Of a DNA stretch of 9,147 bases, positions 1 to 4,942 are shown piece by piece. The notes under the pieces are model-generated. The model did not search any database, was not told the DNA's origin, and saw nothing but the letters and a program-made list of their open reading frames with translations. The position numbers and the translations under genes are program-made. This DNA is from Alphaproteobacteria bacterium. Its GTDB lineage: Bacteria > Pseudomonadota > Alphaproteobacteria > Rhodobacterales > Rhodobacteraceae. Positions within the stretch are counted from its first letter, which is position 1. Every line of letters begins with the position of its first letter. The DNA lies in the NCBI GenBank assembly GCA_030424705.1, contig JAUHWJ010000042.1, forward strand, positions 1-9,147, read 5' to 3'.

Positions 1-2
1 TC

Positions 3-779
3 CTCTGGATCGCGCTGATGCTTTTCCTCGCGGTCTTCGGAGACTTCGTGGCGCCGCAGGAATTCACCGCGATGGACCTGATGGCGCGGCTCTCCCCGCC
101 CTTCACCGAGGGCCACTGGCTCGGGACGGACGAGCTGGGGCGGGACGTTCTCTCCCGCCTCATCGCCTCGATCCGCATCTCCCTCATCATCGCCTTCGGC
201 GCGACGCTGATCTCGGCGATCCTCGGCACGACGCTCGGCTTCCTAGCGGCGCATTTCCGCGGCTGGGTGGAGCAGGCGGTGCTGATGCTCGCGGATTTCC
301 AGGCGGCGATGCCGTTCCTGATCCTCGCCCTCGCCGTGCTCGCCTTCTTCGGGAACGACCTGACGCTGCTCGTGCTGCTGATGGGCCTCTACGGCTGGGA
401 GCGCTATGCGCGCATCGCCCGCGGCCTCGCCATTTCGGCCGGGGCGCAGGGCTACGCCAGCGCGGTGCGCCAGCTCGGCGGGACGCCGCGGCGGGTCTAT
501 CTCCGGCACATCCTGCCGAACATCGCCTCCACCCTCATCGTCTCGATGACGCTGGTCTTCCCCGAGGTGATTCTGCTCGAATCCGGCCTCTCCTTCCTAG
601 GCCTCGGCGTGCAGCCGCCGATGACGAGCCTCGGCAACATGGTCGGCTACGGGCGCGAATACATCACGCGAGCGCCGTGGATCCTGCTCTCCCCCGCCGT
701 CGTGATCGTGCTCACGACGCTCGCCGTCTCCTCCCTCGGCGACTGGCTGAGGGACCGGCTGGACCCGACGACGCGCTGA
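3..779 (+). CDS. ABC transporter permease, DppC/OppC family (5' partial)
   Basis: This is an inner-membrane permease subunit of a binding-protein-dependent importer for peptides, nickel or similar solutes (DppC/OppC family). The frame is open to the window edge, and the visible part begins inside a hydrophobic helix (LWIALMLFLAVFG), so the true start lies upstream and the ATG at 18 is probably internal. Visible family marks are GTDELGRDVLSR (about residues 41-52 of the 258 visible), a cytoplasmic EAA loop (about 150-173, containing QLGGTPRRVYLRHILPN), and the typical C-terminal LSFLGLGVQPP stretch before a last hydrophobic helix and GDWLRDRLDP. About five or six hydrophobic helices are visible. 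It would pair with a DppB-like permease, ATPases and a periplasmic binding protein, presumably upstream. It faces the MORN-repeat gene tail to tail and has no obvious link to the secretion genes. The substrate cannot be told from the sequence. Confidence 0.93.
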   Translation, partial: LWIALMLFLAVFGDFVAPQEFTAMDLMARLSPPFTEGHWLGTDELGRDVLSRLIASIRISLIIAFGATLISAILGTTLGFLAAHFRGWVEQAVLMLADFQAAMPFLILALAVLAFFGNDLTLLVLLMGLYGWERYARIARGLAISAGAQGYASAVRQLGGTPRRVYLRHILPNIASTLIVSMTLVFPEVILLESGLSFLGLGVQPPMTSLGNMVGYGREYITRAPWILLSPAVVIVLTTLAVSSLGDWLRDRLDPTTR

Positions 780-816
780 GGCTCGCGTCGGGGACCAAGC
801 CGCCGAAGGGCCTCAG
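776..816. terminator. Possible bidirectional stem-loop between convergent genes
   Basis: CTGAGGCTC (776-784) can pair with GGGCCTCAG (808-816), giving a 9-bp stem with one G-T pair and a 23-nt loop that may itself pair (788-791 with 803-806). The stop codons of both converging genes lie inside the arms: TGA at 777-779 on the plus strand and TCA at 813-815 for the minus strand. No T-run follows on either strand, so this is not a textbook intrinsic terminator. It could still help end transcription from both sides. Confidence 0.3.
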
Positions 817-1460
817 AGCTTGTCGAAGAATGAGCTGCGAAACGCCGCCACCCGCGCCGCCTCTTCGTCGCCCTGCGCGGCGCCGGAGGCGCCGGACGCG
901 GCGGCCCTTTCCGGCGCAGCCTCGATCTTCACGCCGCGCCGGAAGGTCTGCCGCGCGGCGACCTCGCCATCGGGTCCGAAATCGGCGGCTTCGCCGTCCA
1001 TCAGCCCGTCGACATAGGGGATGGCCTTGAGCCGTTTGCCGTCTGGGCCGAAAAGCTCCATGACGCCATGGCGGGCGCCTCCGCGATGCGGGATCAGGGC
1101 CGAGAGCGTCCCGTCCGGGCCATAGATCCGCATCTCTCCGTCCAGCCGGTCCTCCCGATAGGGCGCTTCGAGCTGGAGCACGCCGTTCTCGTAGCGGCGC
1201 ATCGCGCCGTGCCGCCGCCCGGCGCGCCACATGATCTCGAGCGCGAGGGCGCCGGCCTCGTCGAGGGTCCGGTCCGGCCCGTCGAGTTCGCCCGCCTCGA
1301 ACCGGGCCTCGCGCACGAGGCGCCCGGACGGATCGAAGACGCGGAACGGGCCGTGCAGCACGCCGTTCCGGTAATGCGCCTCCTCGAGGATCGCCCCGTC
1401 CTTGTCGCGCTTCAGCGCGCGAGCGCTTCCGTCCTGCGCGCCCATGAGTGCTCGCCCCAT
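813..1460 (-). CDS. MORN_2-repeat protein (YwqK antitoxin-like), candidate partner or immunity protein
   Basis: This 215-residue protein consists mostly of about six tandem repeats of 23-24 residues. The pattern is an aromatic residue, then G-x-x-(D/H)-G, a short strand, (F/Y)-x-x-(D/N)-G and a hydrophobic residue. Examples are YRNGVLHGPFRVFDPSG near residue 30 and YVDGLMDGEAADFGPDG near 149. The repeat aromatics fall near 30, 54, 78, 101 and 149. This is the MORN_2 repeat type found in proteins annotated as YwqK-family antitoxins. There is no signal peptide or membrane helix, so it should be cytoplasmic. The alanine-rich tail (about 180-215) carries no repeats. I chose ATG at 1460 because GGAGAG lies a few bases upstream; the frame stays open to 1691, but that part does not look coding. 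It is divergent from the DUF4157 gene, 137 bp apart. An immunity role is inference. MORN_2 proteins also occur far from toxins, and immunity genes usually lie on the toxin's strand. Confidence 0.8.
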   Translation of the reverse strand: MGRALMGAQDGSARALKRDKDGAILEEAHYRNGVLHGPFRVFDPSGRLVREARFEAGELDGPDRTLDEAGALALEIMWRAGRRHGAMRRYENGVLQLEAPYREDRLDGEMRIYGPDGTLSALIPHRGGARHGVMELFGPDGKRLKAIPYVDGLMDGEAADFGPDGEVAARQTFRRGVKIEAAPERAAASGASGAAQGDEEAARVAAFRSSFFDKL

Positions 1461-1597
1461 CGTCTCTCCGACCGTGAAGCCGAATCGTAACGTCAGCGCG
1501 CGCGGCGGGGAAGCGCCGGCGCGCGGACATGCAAAATGGGTTCGCGCAATGCGTGTTGAAATGGTAGCCTGCTTCAAAGTCTGAGGAGCGTCGGCCG
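1461..1597. promoter_or_regulatory. Divergent intergenic region with two ribosome binding sites
   Basis: This 137-bp gap separates two divergent genes and must hold promoters for both. GAGGAG at 1583-1588 lies 9 nt before the plus-strand ATG (1598). On the minus strand, GGAGAG lies just before the ATG at 1460. The stretch around 1527-1580 is the most AT-rich part. It contains TTGAAA (1556-1561), a fair -35 match, but no good -10 follows at 17 bp. I cannot name a sigma factor or operator. Confidence 0.45.
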
Positions 1598-3157
1598 ATG
1601 CCTTCGAACGTGATCCAGGGGCGGTTTCTCGGGCCAGCGGCCCGACCCGCGCATGGCGTTCGCCCGCCGGGCAAGACGGCGCAGGGCGCAATACAGCGGC
1701 ACGGCGCCGGCGTCATGCCCGTCGATGCGGCCGTCCTGCGCGTCCAGGGCCCCGGCGCCGCGTTGCCGCCGGAGGTGCGCCTCCATATGGAGAGCGCGTT
1801 CGGCGCCGACTTTTCGTCCGTCCGTGTCCATGTCGGGCCGCAGGCGGAACGGATCGGCGCCATCGCCTTCACCTCCGGCGCCGACATCTACTTCGCCCCC
1901 GGCCGATATCAGCCGGAGACGCCGGCGGGGCGCAGGCTCCTCGGCCATGAACTCGCCCATGTCGTCCAGCAGCGGCAGGGCCGGGTGCGCAACCCGGCGG
2001 GGGGCGTCGCCATCGTGCAGGATGCGGCGCTGGAGGCGGAGGCGGACCGGATGGGAGACCGCGCCGCCTCGGCGCCGCTCCAGATGAAGCCCGCGCGGCC
2101 GGAGCCGCCGAAGACGCACAAGCTGATCGTGAGCGAATCCCGCCATCGCGGGCTCAACGCGAACCGGCTCGCGCCGGAGGCGGCCTCGCACAGCGCGGTC
2201 ACGCTCGTCCGCCCGAGCGGCGCGCGGGAGACATTCTCCTTCGGGCCGCGGGAGCATCTCGCGCCGAACAATGCGGCGAACGTGCAGCGCCTCCGCGCCG
2301 GCGTGCCCGGCGCGGTGCGCCGGGAGGCGGGCGCGGCGCCGAGGCCGGGCGCGGGCGTGCGGGAGATTGCGATCACCGCGGACCAGGCGCGTGCGGCGGA
2401 GGCGGCGATAAGGCGGCAAGGGGCGGGGACGTTCCGGCTGGGGCGGGACGATTGCCACGGATTCGTCTCCAGCGTCACAAGGGCGATCCGGTCGCCCGGC
2501 TCGTCTTCAGCTTCGCGCACCCTGCAGCGTATGGAACAAAGCTGGGAAACGGTCACAAAGAAGCCGAGGACGAAGCGCGGTTTCACGACGCACGAGAAAG
2601 CGGAACGAAAGGTCCTGTTCGAGGCTGCAGGCGACATGAGCAGCCCTCTTGATTTCGCGAAGAACCTGACAGCGAGGAATACGAACAGCATCTCGCTTAC
2701 GGTCGGGGTCTTCGAAACGGCGAAGAAATTGATGACAGGCACTAGTGGCAACAAGGACGAGTTGCAGAAGCTCGGAGCGAGAACCAAAACAAACAGAGAT
2801 GCGCGTCGCAATTCAATCACTCTCTATGATGAAATCCACATTGAAAACATTCACAGCGGTGAATATCGAGATCATCTTGCAGTCGAGTCGAATAGCGATC
2901 TTACGAGAGATGTGATGGCTAACAGTTTTACTAAACTTCCACCGGGCGGAAGGCTCTATTTCCGAGTGTCTGGTTGGCCTTACATGGCTAGAGATGACAA
3001 GACCGGCGTCGTCGATATTGTCGGTCTTGCCCGCGCTGCGGGATTCCAATCTGAAAAAACGATTGATGAGGGGCCTATGAATGTCCGGCGCAACAATTCG
3101 GAAGAGCTTGGCTTGAAGGATACGACCACCTATGTCTTCCGGAAGCCCACTCGCTGA
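1598..3157 (+). CDS. DUF4157 (eCIS-core) mosaic protein with papain-like and methyltransferase-like domains; candidate secreted effector
   Basis: This is a 519-residue, three-part protein. Residues about 54-156 form a clear DUF4157 domain. It has [38 protein letters not shown], then HELAHVVQQ with the zincin-like HExxH at 117-121. The acidic LEAEAD (145-150) could supply a third metal ligand. Residues about 170-298 have His198 in a strand-like segment ([12 protein letters not shown]), a following FSFG, and later [13 protein letters not shown] with Cys286. That order resembles circularly permuted papain/NlpC-P60-like peptidases; this is my inference. Residues about 338-519 resemble a BMT5/DUF2431-type Rossmann methyltransferase: [46 protein letters not shown] and a final TTTYVFRKP strand. 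GC falls from well over 70% in the first half to about 43% at 2761-2940, which suggests a separately acquired C-terminal module. The start is set by GAGGAG 9 nt upstream. It has no classical signal peptide or membrane helix. DUF4157 is associated with extracellular contractile injection systems and polymorphic toxins. Its position tail-to-tail with vgrG makes a T6SS-linked cargo plausible but unproven. Confidence 0.9.
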   Translation: MPSNVIQGRFLGPAARPAHGVRPPGKTAQGAIQRHGAGVMPVDAAVLRVQGPGAALPPEVRLHMESAFGADFSSVRVHVGPQAERIGAIAFTSGADIYFAPGRYQPETPAGRRLLGHELAHVVQQRQGRVRNPAGGVAIVQDAALEAEADRMGDRAASAPLQMKPARPEPPKTHKLIVSESRHRGLNANRLAPEAASHSAVTLVRPSGARETFSFGPREHLAPNNAANVQRLRAGVPGAVRREAGAAPRPGAGVREIAITADQARAAEAAIRRQGAGTFRLGRDDCHGFVSSVTRAIRSPGSSSASRTLQRMEQSWETVTKKPRTKRGFTTHEKAERKVLFEAAGDMSSPLDFAKNLTARNTNSISLTVGVFETAKKLMTGTSGNKDELQKLGARTKTNRDARRNSITLYDEIHIENIHSGEYRDHLAVESNSDLTRDVMANSFTKLPPGGRLYFRVSGWPYMARDDKTGVVDIVGLARAAGFQSEKTIDEGPMNVRRNNSEELGLKDTTTYVFRKPTR

Positions 3158-3167
3158 CGACCACCTA

Positions 3168-3179
3168 GGCGCGGGCGCC
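3168..3179. terminator. Short palindrome between convergent effector and vgrG genes
   Basis: GGCGCGGGCGCC is a short inverted repeat in the 24-bp gap between the stop of the DUF4157 gene (3155-3157) and the stop of vgrG (3182-3184). It could form only a small stem with a tight loop, and just two T's follow on the plus strand. It is a weak candidate for a shared terminator. In such GC-rich DNA a palindrome of this size is expected fairly often by chance. Confidence 0.2.
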
Positions 3180-3181
3180 GT

Positions 3182-4933
3182 TCAGTTGATTTGAACCGTC
3201 CCGCCCTTCACCGTCAGCGCGCCGCCGCCGTCCACCGCGCCGCTCGCGGAGCCCTTGAGGCTGAAGGTGGAGCCCCCCTTCATGTCGAGCGAGGACCCCG
3301 CCTCGAGGCTCGCCGCCCCGCCAGCCTTGAGTTCGAGCGAGCCGCCCGCGCTGATCGAGATTGAGCCGTCGGACTTGATGGTGATGTCGCCCTTCACCTC
3401 GATGGTCAGGGAGCCGGTGGAAACGGTGAGCTTGTCGTCCCCCTTTTCCAGCGTGACCGTCCGGTTCTCCACGATCTCGACATTCATGTCCTTCTGGGCG
3501 TGGAGATAGACCTCCTCCTCGCCCGCCTTGTCCTCGAAGCGAAGCTCGTTGAAGCCTTCCGCATCCTTGGAGCTGTTCGACTTCACCGTCGTCTTCGTCT
3601 GGTCGCCGGGCAGCTCGTAGGGCGGAACGTTGTCCGCATTGTAGACGACGCCGGTGACGAGCGGGCGGTCCGGGTCCCCGTCGAGGAAGCTGACGACGAC
3701 TTCCGAGCCGATCCGCGGCGTGAAGAGCGCGCCCCATCCGGCGCCGGCCCAGCCCTGCGCCACGCGGAGCCAGCATGAGCTGTTCTCGTCCGACTCGCCC
3801 TGCCTGTCCCAATGGAACTGGACCTTGATGCGGCCGTGCTTGTCCGTCCAGATCTCCTCGCCTTCCTTGCCGACGACCTTCGCTGTCTGCGGCCCGGGCA
3901 TCCTCGGGCGCGGGGTCGCGAGGGGCGGGCGCCAGGCCATCCCCTTCGGCTGCGCCTCGAAGCGGTTGGAATAGAGCCGCCGCTCCGCCTCGTGCGTCAC
4001 CGCGCGGATCAGGTAGTCCTGGTTGAGGTCCGATGCGGGATGATCCGACAGCGCGAAGGTCGCGCCCGCCGCCATGAGCCGGAGCGGCGAGGCGCCCTCG
4101 ATGGCGAAGGCCTCCGCCTCCAGCGCTGCGAGCTGACGCTTCACCGCGCTTTCGCCGTTGGCGGTCGTCGGATAGCGGCCGGGATAGACGTAATGCCCGC
4201 CGCCGTCCCCCACCGTAACCTCCAGCGTCTCGGCCGGCGTCTCGAAATTGTAGTCCCGCGCCGAAACCAGCGCCGCGGCCATTTCCGAGCGTTCGGCGAG
4301 CGACTGGATGCGCCGGTCCTCCGCGAAATCCGCGGTCCGGGGCAGGGGGAGGAAGGGCACGGCCCCGCCCGGGAGGGCGGCGCAGGAGCTGACGTCGTCG
4401 AAGATGACGAGGTCATGTTTCGCCGCCTCATGCGCGAAGAAATAGCCGAGCCCCTCCTCCTCCAGCAGGCGGGAGACGAAGGCGAAATCCGTCTCGCCGA
4501 ACTGCACGCAATAGGGTCTCGGCTCCAGCGTTCCGGTCAGCTCGAAGCGATAGTCGGGGAAGCCCGCCTCGTCGAAGACCTGCGTCACGATCTCCTCGGT
4601 CGTCTTCTCCTGAAAGATCCGGTTATCGCTCCGGAGCGTCAGGAGCGAGAGCCAGGGCCGGATGAGGAGCGAGACCGCGGGGCCCGAGCGGCGGACGGAC
4701 CAGACGCGGCCGTGCAGCCGCCGCTCGATTCCGTCGCCCCCCGTCAGGCGGATCGCGGCGGGCTCTCCGAGAAGACCGGCGACATCCGGCGCGCCCTCCG
4801 CCTCCGCCTCCAGCTCGAACCGGAACGGCGAAGAGAGCCGCTCCTCGCCGGAGAGCCGCAGGAGGATGAGCGCATCCTCCCCGAGTTCGGTCGAGAGCGC
4901 GAGGGACGAGGCGGCCTGCGTCGGGTCGGACAT
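3182..4933 (-). CDS. vgrG: VgrG/TssI, type VI secretion spike protein
   Basis: VgrG forms the trimeric puncturing tip of the T6SS tail tube and carries effectors or a PAAR cap. This 583-residue protein shows the full core. A gp27-like hub (about 10-340) includes SRLLEEEGLGYFFAHE (154-169). A gp5-like OB fold (about 348-435) includes TDKHGRIKVQFHWDR and CWLRVAQGWAGAGWG, ending GVVYNADNVPP. A C-terminal beta-helix (about 460-583) is built of short repeats such as LTIEVKGDITIKSDGSISIS. It ends at VKGGTVQIN with no extra catalytic domain, so it is a structural rather than a specialised VgrG. Effectors would have to ride as separate proteins. It starts 9 bp after the clpV stop; only a weak TAGG precedes the ATG, so it is probably translated as part of the tss operon. 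The neighbouring DUF4157 gene ends 24 bp past its stop on the other strand. I see no PAAR, DUF4123, DUF2169 or EagR gene between them. Confidence 0.97.
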   Translation of the reverse strand: MSDPTQAASSLALSTELGEDALILLRLSGEERLSSPFRFELEAEAEGAPDVAGLLGEPAAIRLTGGDGIERRLHGRVWSVRRSGPAVSLLIRPWLSLLTLRSDNRIFQEKTTEEIVTQVFDEAGFPDYRFELTGTLEPRPYCVQFGETDFAFVSRLLEEEGLGYFFAHEAAKHDLVIFDDVSSCAALPGGAVPFLPLPRTADFAEDRRIQSLAERSEMAAALVSARDYNFETPAETLEVTVGDGGGHYVYPGRYPTTANGESAVKRQLAALEAEAFAIEGASPLRLMAAGATFALSDHPASDLNQDYLIRAVTHEAERRLYSNRFEAQPKGMAWRPPLATPRPRMPGPQTAKVVGKEGEEIWTDKHGRIKVQFHWDRQGESDENSSCWLRVAQGWAGAGWGALFTPRIGSEVVVSFLDGDPDRPLVTGVVYNADNVPPYELPGDQTKTTVKSNSSKDAEGFNELRFEDKAGEEEVYLHAQKDMNVEIVENRTVTLEKGDDKLTVSTGSLTIEVKGDITIKSDGSISISAGGSLELKAGGAASLEAGSSLDMKGGSTFSLKGSASGAVDGGGALTVKGGTVQIN

Positions 4934-4942
4934 GACGGAAGC

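Noticed and set aside
1556..1577. TTGAA-N12-TTCAA inverted repeat upstream of the DUF4157 gene as an operator
   Set aside because: The arms are only 5 bp, which is likely by chance, and I know of no regulator that would fit; it is noted only as part of the intergenic region.
1461..1691. Longer start for the MORN-repeat gene at 1691
   Set aside because: It would overlap the start of the DUF4157 gene, the added residues show no repeat or family character, and a good ribosome binding site lies right before ATG 1460.
712..1887. Other overlapping frames across the MORN-repeat gene, including 712-1887 (-) and 1068-1490 (+)
   Set aside because: Their translations are Arg/Pro/Ala-rich without motifs, whereas the 813-1460 frame shows regular repeats with a fixed period.
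1909..2820. 303-codon minus-strand frame opposite the DUF4157 gene
   Set aside because: The plus strand carries the unmistakable DUF4157 motifs; the minus frame has no family features and changes character at the GC boundary.
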